Below, one piece after another: positions 12,528 through 25,839 of a DNA stretch of 64,000 nt. Origin of the DNA: Membranipora membranacea (taxonomy: Eukaryota; Bryozoa; Gymnolaemata; Cheilostomatida; Membraniporidae); assembly GCA_914767715.1 (NCBI GenBank), contig OU612073.1, positions 25,110,001 to 25,174,000 of the forward strand, read 5' to 3'. How positions within the stretch are numbered: position 1 is the first letter of the stretch; each line of letters begins with the position of its first letter. A model generated the notes under the pieces. That model saw only the letters and a program-made list of their open reading frames with translations. It had not been told where the DNA came from and made no database searches. The translations under genes were made by a program, and so were the position numbers.

Positions 12528-15500
12528 TTATTTGAGGCGTTTGAGAGCAGCGCAGATCTTACTGAGGTCTCCCTTTATCTCGCTGACCGCTGACGCTATT
12601 AGCTGCTCGTTATCCAGAACCTCTACACTCTGAGTGTAAGGGTTATATCTCAACTCAAACGGCCGAGATATCATACTGGCAAAATCTCTGTAATAGAAAA
12701 ATGTAATGATACAGAACCATATAATCACCGAGCGAAATGATATTGTCCGCTTTCAGCTGTATTTATATCGTGCTAAATTTCTCAAACAGCAAAATTGCTG
12801 GTGGATGAGCTAGCAACCAAAATAAAACTAATAAATTAGCTGACAGTGTCCTGGCCACTACTTTCATTGAGTATTGGTCTCAGATGTAACCCGTAACTGT
12901 TTCGCAGTTAGTCAAGGAGAGTGGTTTTTCAGGACACTGTGTTATAATGCAGTACCTCATCTGATTTTTAGCGTTCTCGAAGCTGCTGGTATAGTAGTAA
13001 GCCTTCTGATACTCAGTAATCATACACTCCTGTTGGCTCGTCGTGGTCGGATTAAACGGTAACACGTGGGCCTCATCTGTCAGAGCGTACTGTGAATATA
13101 TTACAGGGTTATAACCAATTTCAAAGTGCGAAAACCCAGGATCTAGAAGCAGAATCTAGAGCATTTTGTCTCCCCTGTTACAGATTAACACTGAAATCAC
13201 GATCCACTAACAGTATTACAGTAAGCCTATCACTGGTTTGCCTAGGGCAGTTAGTTACCAGGCTACTAAAGGCCAACAGCAAAGATTTCAAAATCTATCT
13301 TATCTGGATACATGCGAAATACTCCGAGGGGAGAATACTCCAAAATTCATAAAATCGTTATGTTACAAATATCATTAAACAAGATGACACATTTTTTAGG
13401 TAACCATGTAAGTGATTAGATTATCGATTGATGTCTAGGGAGTTATGACAGATCTTCATCTGTAAATCTCTATATTCACTTGATATGCATTCGACAAGTA
13501 TGTGTGTTCATACACATTATTATTCATATTATTATATATAGTTTTATTATTACACATATCAGATAGACCTGTGGCTCACCTGTAGCTCGCCTATTGAAGA
13601 TAATAGTCCAGCTCCGTATACTCTCATATTACCATTCTCCTCACACAGGCCAAACTCAACAGTGAAGAAATAACACTGTAATACATACAAGGTTATCCTC
13701 AGACCTGATCAAGCTGATTATAGTGTTAGTGAGATTTCTTAGTCAAGTGACCTCACTCCTCTCGACACCATGGCATTATATTGGAACTTGATTCATGGAT
13801 CTGATATGATCAGGAGTGTAATATCTTTCTTGCACAAAAAAATGTTGAATGCTGGGATGTAAAATTCTTAAGATTAGCTGTTATAGTGTAATCTCAATCT
13901 CATCTCCATGGCGATGACGACTGCTAGGATACCTTCATATAAATTAATGTTATCCAGGTAGAGGAGGTGTAAATGGTATGTTTTGTGATAATATTTCAAT
14001 ACCAAAACAGTTAACAATGCACAATGAGAGGGGTTCGCTGGCCATTCCTTCCTCTAGGTTTAAGTTTGAGACTTACCGTAGCTAGTTTATCTACTTCTTC
14101 GTCTGAAGCTCCGAGACTGGCTAATCCGATCTCCTGAGAGAACTGTGCAAATGAAGGCTCTGCTAACAACGGCATATGTCCAAGCAACTCATGACAACAA
14201 TCTCTGTAATCACCAAATAAACATAAAATAACTCACTCCATGGCAGCATCATTACCCAAACACGACTTTAGGACAAATACTAAATTACATGATGTTTTTG
14301 TGATTAATCAAACAGCCCTTCATATGTTCACTTATTACTTCGCTTGCCATTGACTTTCATTACTTACTTCATTACTTACTTCATTACTTACTTCATTACT
14401 TACTTCATTACTTACGTATTTTTATGATTATGTTCAATATTTTGCTGGCTCAGTTATACCAGGGAGTTTGGTAAAACAACCCTGTTTAAAACGTTAATTG
14501 ATTTGTGCTTGAGTTGTCTTCCTAATATCAATGAGCAGACAACTCAAGATTAAGCGGAACTATTTGAATTTTGTACTAATAATGAGGAAACAATACGGAT
14601 ACACACTTACGGTTCTGGGGTGTAAAGTGGACAGCTATGATGCCTGATATATTGTGTGCAGTGGAATACCCTGAAAGCTAAACCTGCAAGGAAATCTCGA
14701 GCTGAGAGGTAGCCTGCTACTGGTCGAAGTGTGAACCCTGTCCTTTCTGTAATCACACAATATAGAAGAATTAGACACCAAATCCATAATACCATACCAT
14801 CCAAGTCAGAGTATAAATTTGTTGTGTAATGTACTGATGACTACTCCACAGTATAGTTAAGTAATACTAATGTATAAATAAATCTGTTTTCAAAGCTCAC
14901 CTTTTAGGAAATCAGAGATGTCCTCAAGCTGAGGAATATTATCCTTTCTAAAACAGAAATTATAAAAAATATGAACTAAGATCAACTGAAACTGGACCTG
15001 TGCCAAAGTAATAACAAGAAACTTGCAGTTCTGTTTGATTTTATTAAATATATGGGAGAACCACAGATGACCCTGTGCCCAAGGTAGCCGAGGGTAAGCC
15101 CCGGACAAAAGGCAATTACCTGAATTGCCCATCTTAACTCACTTATAGAAAAAAAAGTTTGAATCTTCTGTTAATTTGCGTGTGACCGAGGATGTGTAAT
15201 TTGTTTAATTGCTCTTACTATTATTACTGTCGGTCAACAAGGCTGCGATTACGTTATTACATAGATTGGACTGGTGAGATAATTAACAACTTAGTTTGCC
15301 TTCAAGCCTAGGAATCACAGTCTTCTCTTTGCCTTGTATTGATTGACAGTGGAGAGACTGTTTACTTTGTGATGCCATCATGTTTAATTGGTTTCTTTCA
15401 GTCATAAGGCCGACAATTTTCATAACATATCCTAGTTAGAGTTCTATGGCCTATCGTGTAATAAGGGGCCTAAAATATGTGACTACATGACACTAAGCAG

Positions 15501-18500
15501 TCATCAGTAACTGGTAACTTGTCGTGCCACCCTGAGCTAAACTCAAGATACAAAACAACATAAAGTTGACTTGGTCACAAGTAGACAAAATTAACTCATT
15601 ATTATCAGCCGTCTGGGCCAGTTTTAATCTTTGTGTTTGTTCATCTAAAAGAATTCTCAACTTCTCAATTTTCATCGGTTTTATAATATGATTATTCAAC
15701 TTCTATCCGTAATTGAGAGCAAGCGCACTAAGCCACTAATCAACTGAGCTAACTACCCCCCTCCTCTCCCCTCCCCTCCCCCCATCAGAGACTGGAGGTA
15801 CAGAATCTAGTTATCAGGTGGTTTTACAGGTTGGCTCACCAGAGTGTTTGGTAGAAAATATTGTCCACAGTGAATGGAAAGTTTGCTTAAAGAGTAACAG
15901 AGCAATGAGGAGCACTGAAGGCCTATAGCTTCGTTTGGATTGAATAGGTATCTCAAAATAACTAATAATGTTCAGGGAGGCAGCCTTGAAGCCCTGGCTG
16001 GTCATTTAGCAGTACACGGTATCATTTTCCTAACACAAATTGAGAGACAGAAGATCCAGACAAGCTCCACTAAACCTATATTGTATAACGTAACGTAACA
16101 CGTAACGTAACACGTAACGTAACACCACAAGGCTATGTTCTCACCTGTATCCACATCTTTTTTCTAGCAGCGGCAGATTCTGTAAAAATTCTCGGCACGC
16201 CACCTTTGGATATAATCGTGATAACTCTCCGAATATCTTACCCCTGAAATAGATATGTCATGTCATGGTGTCATATTTATTTACTTTTTTCTTGGCGTAA
16301 AGTTGTCATGACATCGCAAAAAAAACCAGTCAAGCTTGTTGAAAGTAAATTTTCCATCACACATTGCCTATAGCTGATATGGTTAAATGGAAAGCGGGTT
16401 TAATAAGTACACGCACAGCTTCCATTCATAGGAACTGTGTAAGGCCCTGATACTCTGTTAATTACGTGCATTCCAAGAAACGGTGCAGGGTGTTCTAAAA
16501 TTAGGAGATAATTATAGAATGAGTATTTCTATATTTAGAACGCCTCTGCCTATAATTAGGATGATATTAAAATTAGAAATGCTAAGGAGAATTCTCCAGT
16601 CATCTTTTCCCCGGCCTTAATTGGATTTCCACTCCGTACTGTACAGAGTATGTACATAAATACTGGGCTTGATGTGGGCGCTCATGTCCAAAGGGTGGGT
16701 AATATTTACTTATACAGATACGTAGTCGATGTGGGTGTGATAGTGTTGACTAAATTAAGTCAATTATACTTTGTTTTATTACCACAGGTTCTACAGGGTG
16801 TCAGCATGATACACTTGGCGTGGTCACACAAATGTACTATGATTAAGGGCATGAGCGCCTACAAATGTGCGCCAAATGCTGAAGGAGCTCAACAGTTGTT
16901 GTTTTGAGACAGCAGGGGATAATACTGTTCTGCGGTCGTAGGTCCTCATTGAATGCACATACATTGGACAAGGTAAACACTAGCCTGGGCCCCCAGACTC
17001 CTGCATAGCCCCCCTCCCTCCGCCCTTCCCAACCCTACCCCTTCGCGCCCAATAATTTTATTAATAACATAGTAGAGTAACAGCTCACCATGTCTCGACC
17101 TCTTCAGGTGTGTATTTTATTCTTGGAATCGGCTTTCCGCTAAAATCAGACAAAAAATAATGTTAAATGTTTCAAAATAGTTACTTACGAAGCTTAGCTC
17201 AGCTGAACCAGCATAGCCCTGGATGATGGTGAATTCAAGGACATCTTAAGGTTGCACAACCTCTCATGACATATCATACACAGTATAAGCAAGAATAGAT
17301 ATAAATTAAAAAGACAAATACTTTGTGAATGCCACATGGATGCAGGAAGTGAAACAATGACTAACGGGTAGCGGAGGAGTGCAATAATTGATCCGCATTT
17401 AGGACCTTGAAAACATCACCAGCCATTCTCCAGGGGAGAATTTAAACTTCCGCGCTGTATTGTTTTATTGTTTGTCAACAATGGGGATCGGTCTCACGGG
17501 AGTCTCATTACTACTTCCTCCTTTTATAGCTTAACGTATTAACCTTCCGGTGTACTTGATTTCATTTCAGATTGTAGACTAAAGCCCTAAGGCTAAGGAT
17601 GAAGCCCTTAGGCTAAGGATGTTGAGAAACAGTTGGGCGGCATGTTCCCTCATTTTTTTCTGTATGGTTCATAATAAGAGAATCTTATAATTGATGGAGT
17701 GTATGTATTACACCAATTAATTGCTTTGTGAGAGATTTACAGAGGAATCTTTGCTGTCACTTCTGTGCAATTATATTATGTTATAGATATATATATATAT
17801 ATCATGTTACTATGTTACATATTACTGTAATAAGCTTACTGTTTGTAGTTAAATGCCAGCTCAGCAAAGTATTTTCGTCTTTCTTTGTAGACTTCATCCT
17901 TGAAGCCTGGATGGTCTGTCTGTAACTCGTTTCCTACCATAAGTACTCGATTAGAGGATCTATCTAAGTCTCCAATCTTACGAGGAAACCACGGCACGGA
18001 GTACTCACAATCTTCTACAAGTAATAATATGAATCAGTCAAGTTAGTGAGTTGAGGTTGTTATTCTCTGGTACCATCACTGAGAGAACCAAGTTTTTATC
18101 TAGCAAACTGAGTTGGATATATGAAAAGCGAGTCTATTCGCCCTGGATCCACTTATAATCATAAACTCCACTCCCACCCCCTATTCAGTTTCATTTCTAC
18201 CTCTACATTGGTAAAAAGGAAGTTAAAAATTATCAATTGAGGAGCACCATGTGATCGGTTACAAAAGTATGGTTACGTTACTGTAGACATAGTAGATCCA
18301 AGGTCATTTTATTGATAAGATAATAAATTTCTAGGGTTTCCATTCCTCATGCCTTGCGCTGGCTATCAGCAAACTGCGCTTGTACTTGTGGTTCACCACG
18401 AGGTCTTAGTTTTGTAACCCCTCATGTGGTGAGGCCGAGTCAGTGACTGAGATAACAGGTCTACACCAAACATTGAACATGTCTTATGATCGGCTTAGAA

Positions 18501-20821
18501 AAGGTTACCCAACAACAAACACCCTATATACAGTCACCTGTGACCCAATGATGAACCTCCATCTTTTCTGAGACAAACATATAATCAAAGAATTGGAAAT
18601 ATAGTTTTTAGCTATGAGCCTTCATGGCTCTTATGATCTCTTACCATCTATTGATATAGTCGCTGGCCGTGGGCTATGCGGCTCCTCTTCACCTAGCTGG
18701 AAGTTTTCCACTTCTTCTTTGAGAGCTGTGACAAGATACTCTAGGTTGGAGTTTTCCACCTCTATCTCAGAGAAAAACTCGCACATGTGACTCCCATTGG
18801 ACGATCGTCTTGACTCAATGTGTATAACATTCACATTGTTATCCTAGTAGAAAATAATTATGAATAATTATAAACAGAGCCGGATAGGGTGGAGACTAAA
18901 TCCATGAGACCATGTTTCTTTTATTGTCAAAATTCAGTAAAAAAATAATGTGTGCATAAAAATGATTAATTCAGCTATAACTGTAATGTAGCTCGCTTTC
19001 GCTGACAATAAATGATCTGTGTTTTTCTCACCTGAAACAGCTTGAGAGCTTTAGCGAGTCCACCGATTTCATCTTTGAGGGTGAATATGATGAATCTTGT
19101 ATTTCCAAAATCCAGATCATCCTCACTCATTAATTTCGGCAGTCTCTTTATTTTTGTCTGAGGAAGAATTTTAAATACAGAGTTGGATACAGCAGTTCTC
19201 ATCATCATCAAGTTTTGGAATTTTTAACAAGTGTTCCATCAACGAAAATACAAATGAAAAGGAGAAGTTGTATTTACCCGTCTGGATTCCATAATACTAG
19301 ACTCATGGTCTACCTGCAGTGATCTGAGAGAGCAATGTCAATGTCAACTGATTTAATCGAATACGAAAATTCTAATTATCTAATGTCAGCTCATTACCTA
19401 AATCATCTTCAGACGCCTCAAAGCTGAGAGATAATTGAGTATCGACTAATTAATGTATATACATGAGGGCACAATCATCAACCGGTGAAATGTCTGTAAC
19501 CTGTAACAACTTGTAATCAATTTTTTTATTACCACTGTGTCTTTTAACTCCTCGAAGGAGCTAACCCTGATCATCGTGTCGCCCTTCATACTTGTAGAAT
19601 CTGTCATAATAGTAGAATCCTTCATTTTAGTAGAATTTTATCCTCCGGTTGGTGTGCAGAAAACTTAACAGAGACAACATACACAGGCTGAAGGCACAGA
19701 TAGAGTACCGCTTATTCAGAGTTGGTTTAACTGGTTACATCACTGCTGGGTATCAGAAATCACGCCAGAGTCAAGCATGAGTTTTCTTTCAATCACTGCA
19801 TTAACAAGCTTGTGGGTTCCACTATCCCCCTTCACCTTTGCAATCTAAGACAGCTATTGTAGGGCTAAGGTAAACAAGAACCAAACACCGGTCCCGTGGT
19901 ACATTCATGTGACAAGGGGACATTTCTAGATTAGTTTTTAATCTATGGTTCTGCAGTTCTATAATCCATAAACCCCAAATGTTATCTTATTCTATGTATA
20001 CCTATTCTGAAATGTGCAGATGATAAGGTTTCTGACTTTGTAACTGTTTCCTTGATAAGACCTCCAGATCGTATGACTGGTGATGACATAATATGATCTT
20101 GGCGAGATTTATGGAGAGCATGTAACCTTTGAGACTATTTACTTGGTTATTTATTTGGATTATTTAGCTAATATTACCCTAGCTAGAGCATTAAATTTTA
20201 CCTGGAGTTAAGTTAGCTAGTTTGGGGTGTCTTAATGTTGGCTAGCTAAGGTTGGGGGATATATTAAGTAGAGACATGCCGTAAATGTTAGTGAACTTCA
20301 AGCATGTGGGAAATAACAAACTTTCATGCTTTCCCCTGCATGTGTCTTCCTCCTCTCAAGGATAGTGTATCACAAAATCTATTTTTTAGTTTTAAATTCA
20401 TGAGTTGTACTGATAAGACATAATTCAAATATTATCGGAACAAAAATGACACACAGTGAGATTCTATGGCCTGGCAGCCCATACCAAGTGCCCCCCTCCA
20501 TAACAAGTACAGCTGCACTTATTGATGATGTAATCAGCAAATAATTTAGGATTCATCTTACCTTTAGCTTTTAGGGTTCAGACTTCCAATAAGGCTGAGC
20601 TAATGATACTCTATCTTTCAAACCCCTCCTTCAAATTCTTCCCCTGATTAGAAGTCACAGTAGCTGACACAAGCTTTTCTTACCTCTAGATTAGCGAACT
20701 CTCGATCCTGAGAGTTGATACTACTCTCACTCCTGAATGCTCTGTGTCCCCGTGATCTGTGGTAACGCTGGATTTTTTCCGTAGCTTTTCCAGACATGTC
20801 CTCTAGCGAGCCTTTCTCCAT
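12528..20821 (-). CDS. TPH: Aromatic amino acid hydroxylase, tryptophan hydroxylase type
   Basis: Tetrahydrobiopterin- and iron-dependent hydroxylase; tryptophan hydroxylase makes 5-hydroxytryptophan, the rate-limiting step to serotonin. Thirteen exons in transcript order: 20821-20684, 19313-19278 (only 36 nt), 19157-19032, 18843-18645, 18014-17840, 17139-17089, 16243-16145, 14947-14901, 14746-14611, 14203-14077, 13675-13580, 13089-12956, 12687-12528. They total 1524 nt (507 residues) with every phase consistent. Residues about 65-150 form an ACT domain ([18 protein letters not shown]). The catalytic core runs from VPWFP, with HELLGH and the TVEFGLC glutamate as iron ligands. A coiled tail ends [18 protein letters not shown] (Phe where PAH and TH have Trp), [20 protein letters not shown] and TSQQECMIT favour TPH over PAH or TH. 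The start is the first ATG of its exon; a 5' UTR exon probably lies upstream. Alternative: an early-branching AAAH of mixed specificity. Confidence 0.93.
14355..14416. repeat. 12-bp minisatellite in a TPH intron
   Basis: About five tandem copies of a ttacttcattac-type unit, between the exon with HELLGH and the exon with the TPEP motif. Confidence 0.85.
16087..16123. repeat. 14-bp tandem repeat in a TPH intron
   Basis: Roughly 2.5 copies of cgtaacgtaacacg, 22 bp from the end of the exon at 16243-16145, on its intron side. Confidence 0.75.
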
Positions 20822-22130
20822 AGTCTGTTCAGCTCTCAATGCTGCCGCCGACAGCGTTAGTGTATAATATCCCTGAGATAGATGAGACACAAAGTCTAAT
20901 TATCAATCTAGAGTAGGCGATGAATATTACACACAGTAAATATTTGAGTGGTTGATGAGTTGATGATTTGTGTTACGGCAGCGATTGAGATAGCTGCCTT
21001 ATATCAATGTGTACCTCAGTAATATAAAACGACTGTCACATTGGAATCATCAACCTCTAAACAAACATCAATACTATATCTTAGTCTTATTAGCCAATTA
21101 ATTAACCGATTACTAAATATAAGTCTTTATTATACCATCGATGTCTTGCCGTAGTTTTATTTAGTAAGTTCCTGCTAACATCCTGTTGACTAAGGAACTG
21201 GGCTTCTATCCGCTATTATATCATGGTCAGCAGTGAACTCAAAAACCTTCATCTTTTGATTTATTCCAAACCTGGATTCATTTCACAAAGCAACATTGAA
21301 TTGTTTCTACTCCCAAAGGAAAACTTAGAACAGGAAAAGCCAATTTAGCAGGTTGATTTTAAAATATCTGTTTGGAAAGTATTTATGTTTTTTGTTGACT
21401 GGTCTCAGAATTTCTGACCGACTTATTGAACAGTAGCTGCTGGAAATCCTTCACCAGGGAGGGTGAGACACCCACTCTTCCTACCTTCACATGAATGAGG
21501 CATCACGATATATTTGTTGGAGTCACGTGCTCACGGCAAGTTTGTGAAACAAAAATAGCTGATCGATCTAATGCAAGCTGCTAATGGTTTGAGAATTCAA
21601 AAATTATAGTCTGCAGTCTCTAATATTTTATGATAATATATATAGGTTTGAAAATGTATGTCAAAGTCACCTATGAGTACAATAAACAGTATTTTACAGC
21701 ATTTTTATCTGAGATATTAAAAGAACCTGATGGGCAATGGCATAATTCTATAGGGTAAATAAACTATCAGCACATCAATTAATCAATATTTGTATATATC
21801 TCTTACTTTATGATGTTGTCCTTGAAATTTATCAATAAAAAAACTTTAAAGTTTCAGATAAACAGTGGTTAAAATATTCACTGGTATCTCTACATAAAAA
21901 TCAGATAATACCCTGTAACCCTACCTGATAGCTGGCAGCTCTCCAGGACCAGTGTGGGCGACACACACCAGATGATTGTGTTTTATATAAACCTGAGAGC
22001 AGATGATCCTCGTCCTCACACGGCAGCAGCAGCAGCAGCGGGCTCTCCTGTCCTTGCTTTACTTATCTCTCTGATCGTGATAGATTATAGTATTAGAAAC
22101 TCTGGCCTGCTATATCTATGTGTCTCTTGG
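20822..22130. promoter_or_regulatory. Probable 5' UTR and promoter region of TPH
   Basis: The exon holding the start codon begins after a good acceptor (CTATCTCAG) at about 20872, so at least one non-coding exon must lie further upstream on the minus strand. A candidate is the GC-richer stretch at about 21925-22060, which includes a short CAG/CTG run at about 22022-22038. No core promoter element could be fixed. The position of this exon is inference only. Confidence 0.35.
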
Positions 22131-23832
22131 TAAAATGAAAAGAAGCTCGAATCTGCAAACATATATATATATATATATATATGGAGAAGTTCTATTTGGC
22201 ATGTATCCTACATAACGTGTCACAGGAAACAAAAAGCAGGGTGTCAGATTTTAGATATAAATATACCTGTCAGCACTTTTATTTCTGTCCTTGAATTACT
22301 GAGTCACAGCATTCTTGCTATTTCACACTTACAAAGGAGGCAAGGTCAAAATCACACTTAGGCTTTCCTCAGATCGTGGTCAACATTCTGATAATGATCT
22401 AGATTACATTATGTCGGCCATCAGAGTAATATTTTGTAAATAAAGCAGACTTTTCCCAATTTCTTTTTTCCTAAGAAACACTAAATTGATTAGTCGGTCC
22501 AATGGAGGGAGTTCATTGGTTGGTCTGCATAGCTATAAATAACTATACTTTGGGAAAAAAATAGAAGTTATATATCTGGTAAATGTTTAGCTTTGTTTGA
22601 GCTATTGCCACGGTCAACCACAAAATTAGGCACTAATGGTTTTACCCAGTATGGTTCTGAGTAGTAGAGGATATCCTTCTGAACACTCCGCTGCTCTCCA
22701 TCAGCTAATTAATCTGCTAAATACAACAGCAGAGTGTGGTTGTCATTAATTTCAATTGATGCTTTAAAACTAAATGGTCTAGTAAGCCAGTTTCCCATGG
22801 CCATACAGACTAGTATTTTCCAAAATCTTTGACACAGACTGTGCCTAGCCTGATTTTCACAGCCACAGTTTTTTTTTGTAACCATTTTTATCACTTTAGA
22901 TTTTACTGCTAACTCTTTTTTAGAGTGGAATTCACTCCAGTACATCACACTACTGATTTTTAAGCACAGCCAGCCCTTAAAAGCGTTTGGGATGGCGATC
23001 GCGGCCGTAGGCGGTTGTTAACGACCGCCTACGGCTGCGATCGCCATCCCAAAAGCTTTTAAGGGCTGGCTTACCTGTGCAGTGGTTTCTGGGATAGGGC
23101 ATAAGCAGCTGTTGTCCCATAATCAAATTGTTGATCAAAATAATTATTGATCATTGAATAACAGTACTTAATACGATGGTACCGCAAGGTCAAGCCTTAA
23201 TTCATGCGTGAACTCCCTCCCTTTCCTCAAGTTATCATTGGCCTTGAATACCTTCAATACTTGAATTTGCATGCGATGTCCGATGCTGTTGGCTAAATCA
23301 GCAAGTAAATTGTGAAGATTTGTCTTTTTGGCGGATGTTATTTCAGCAATAAGGGCCAGAAGTTAGTCAGATATCTTCCAAAATAACTTGAACATTGTAG
23401 ACAGCATTTTATATAATATTTATACTAATACTCTTACCCTTATCATTTCTAAAAGTTCAGATGCAGCAATGTGACCTTTTTATTTCTGACGATACCAGCT
23501 TACAGCAGAGTTATAAATCTGTCCTTACTGTGGTTAACTGGTAATGTGGTCATAGATTATTTCCTAGTATCTTTTTTTTCGTTACAAGTAAGTAAATACA
23601 TACAAACAGGAAAATTTCTATGGACGTTGCCTATTGTCATCCCTTTGATCTTGACAAAAAGTCCCCACAGTTTACCGATGAACAATTACAAAAATGATTA
23701 AAATATGACAGGCGCAACCTTGTTTTATTTCTTGGATTGCAAAAATATCTTTTATAACACAAGATTAATCACTGTGTTTACTATTCATTGCCAGGGAATT
23801 GATGCTGCAGGTGTTCTGGGTTCACATTTGAG
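22131..23832. other. Intergenic, with a palindromic element
   Basis: No exon chain seen. It holds an (AT)n run at about 22160-22180 and the strong palindrome at 22969-23070. Open frames at 22709-22948 (minus) and 23471-23701 (plus) lack splice context and motifs. Confidence 0.5.
22969..23070. repeat. Near-perfect palindrome, 47-bp arms, 8-bp loop
   Basis: The left arm 22969-23015 and right arm 23024-23070 are inverted copies matching at 45 of 47 positions, separated by TGTTAACG. The arms are far more GC-rich than the surroundings and contain GGGATGGCGATCGC and CCGTAGGCGGT. This looks like a recently inserted foldback or snapback MITE-like element, or an intact hairpin unit. A decayed relative lies at about 60787-60872. 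Confidence 0.85.
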
Positions 23833-25759
23833 ATGGCTGGGCAAATTTTGAGATGTTTCGATGACTCAACGATTTACAAGTAAGTTTTTCTTTAAAACTT
23901 TCCATTTGATAATTATTTTTTATTCGTCTGTGTCTGAATTGTGGCATGATTTTTTTCTACAAGAATCTTTCCAAGGAAAGCTGCTGCTGAAAATATAGAA
24001 TTGTAGAGAAGCTGGCGAAGTCAACTGCTAGAATATTGTGGGGCACAACATCTTCCCTTCATCAAGTCATCAAGTCATCAACATCATCAAGTCATAACCA
24101 TGAAAAAACTCCAATGCACTTTTGCAGAGGAGTAGGATTGTTATCAAATTACTCGAACAAACATGGAATTTTTTGTAGACAAAGTGTCAACACTAGTAGA
24201 GATGAGCTGAGCCTACTCTTCTCAGAAACATGATGCTAATCTCCTCAGCCTCAGACTCTTGCTGCTTCCTTGGAAGCTTGTTATTAGGTTGATGTTTGAG
24301 GAGCGTTCACCACCCCGCCCTCAGATAAAACTGGTGATAATTACTCAATAACTAAGGCTGCCATTTCATACCACTAGAAATACCCTCAACTCAACTGCCA
24401 AAAAACTATTATTATCGGTTATCTAATAACATGCTACTTTGTCTTAATAAGGAATTATAGGTCTGCTCACTGAGTGTGTAACCCATTGAGCTGTCAGGGA
24501 TTACAAGGGCATGTGTACAAAGACTAGTAATCCAGTCATACAAATAACGGCCATTGAGCTTGTGTAGCTGTGTCAGACAATTATACACTGGGCTCATAAT
24601 AAATGCTTTCAGTAAACTCATTGATCTGTGTATTGTTTGTTATTGAAAGTTGGTGACCATAAGACACCAGTCAAACATTAGTCATAGTAATTTTGTAAGC
24701 TAGATTGGAGGGATTGTGAAGCTAGGTCGGAGCTGCTATAGGACATCAATACCCAGGGCCAGGAGTAACACTCATTGCTGATACAAGATGTCATCGTTCT
24801 ACTACTATGCATACCCTACGTAAGTAAAAATATTTGGGAATCTATGAATTCAGCACTCATATTAGACTTACGCCAATACACTGCTGGCAGCTCGCTTACA
24901 AGTAGCAAAAAACTGCGGGATGTCGGACTGGCAGACTGCATCTCATCTCTCACTGCATCCACAAGGCTCTCTGCTTGATTTTCTACAACTTGGTCTCTCA
25001 TCTCTGTCTTAAACAAATATCTATGCTAGTGTCTGGGTCAGTTTGTAATATCAGGCGTTGTCGAAACTGCATGAGAGCCCGGGTCGTGTCAAGGCTTATA
25101 TTGACCTCCCAGTGATGTTACGAGCTATTTTTCTCAGGTATATTTATTTTGCTGATGAACCTTGTACTTTTAATTGTAGCCCTGTGGACTATTTCCATCA
25201 GAAGAGTTCTGATGATAACTATAAACTTAAAGAGGAAGAGGAGGCGATCAAATACCATCCTGTACAGCAGAAGAAAAATAGATCTCCTTCTTCCGAGAGC
25301 GAGATCAAAACTAAAACTCTTCCAACACTTACACACAACAATAACACTCCGATTAGTACTCAGCAAGCGAATAAGAAACTGAGTGATCTGGATTCCATCT
25401 TTGAGCGCTCCGTACAGGTGATTCCTGAAGTGATTCCTGAAGTCATACCTGAACGATTAAAAGAGAAGATAACTTCCATTAAACAATATTCAGATTCTTC
25501 TACTCAGACTAACGGTGACGACTTAGTAGAAGAAAAAAATTTTAACCTCTGTGATAACTGTAAGTTTACTATGAAAGATGTAGCCTGTGAACCTCCCCCA
25601 GCTGAAGCCAGAGAGGAGGAGGAGGTAGTGACAACATTGTACTGCTCTGAGGCTTACTACACCACAACTAACAGTGCTATAAGAAAGCCTCTGTACATCT
25701 CCACTTGGATAATCAATCCAGCTAAAAATGTCCGTACTGTGGAACTTTGTGACACTTAG
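23833..25759 (+). CDS. Hypothetical protein, two exons, acidic and low-complexity
   Basis: Exon 1 is 23833-23879 (ATG to a GTAAGT donor). Exon 2 is 25180-25759, after a strong acceptor (TTTTAATTGTAG). Together they make 627 nt, 208 residues, in phase (2+1). The exon 2 frame is open upstream to an ATG at 25058, so an unspliced 233-residue reading is the alternative. I favour the spliced form because of the acceptor and the smooth join (DDSTIYNPVDYF). Features: an acidic/basic N-terminal third (KLKEEEEA), Ser/Thr-rich middle, VIPE repeated three times at about residue 112 of the spliced protein, an STQTNGDD motif, a CDNC pair, and a C-terminus ending VELCDT. No signal peptide or membrane segment is seen. 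I do not recognise the family. An AATAAA lies 75 nt after the stop. Confidence 0.6.
24412..25016 (-). other. Possible minus-strand exons inside the intron of the hypothetical gene
   Basis: Two minus-strand stretches read like protein. The first, about 25013-24889, includes MRDQVVENQAESLVDAVRDE and ends at a GTAAGT donor. The second, 24621-24412, includes NGRYLYDWITSLCTHAL and ends in TAA. The phases of the obvious splice sites (one base left over against a one-base start) do not join them directly, so an exon is missing, a splice site is different, or this is a decayed gene. A third open stretch just upstream (about 25128-25017, with TTRALMQFRQRL) is in another frame. No family recognised. 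Confidence 0.3.
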
Positions 25760-25833
25760 CGGTAGCCAATTGAATCTACCTAGCTACCCAGGCTGCAAGA
25801 GTGTCGTAAACACAACCTTATCTGTAAAAACAA

Positions 25834-25839
25834 AATAAA
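25834..25839 (+). terminator. Candidate poly(A) signal of the hypothetical gene
   Basis: AATAAA, 75 nt after the stop codon at 25759. Confidence 0.55.

Noticed and set aside
15493-15699. Minus-strand open frame slightly resembling a small Spo0E-like helical hairpin ([11 protein letters not shown])
   Set aside because: It lies in a TPH intron with no splice context; the similarity is a short amphipathic pattern and not evidence for a bacterial gene.
25118-25382. Frames on both strands overlapping the second exon of the hypothetical gene
   Set aside because: Shadows in other frames of the longer plus-strand coding exon.
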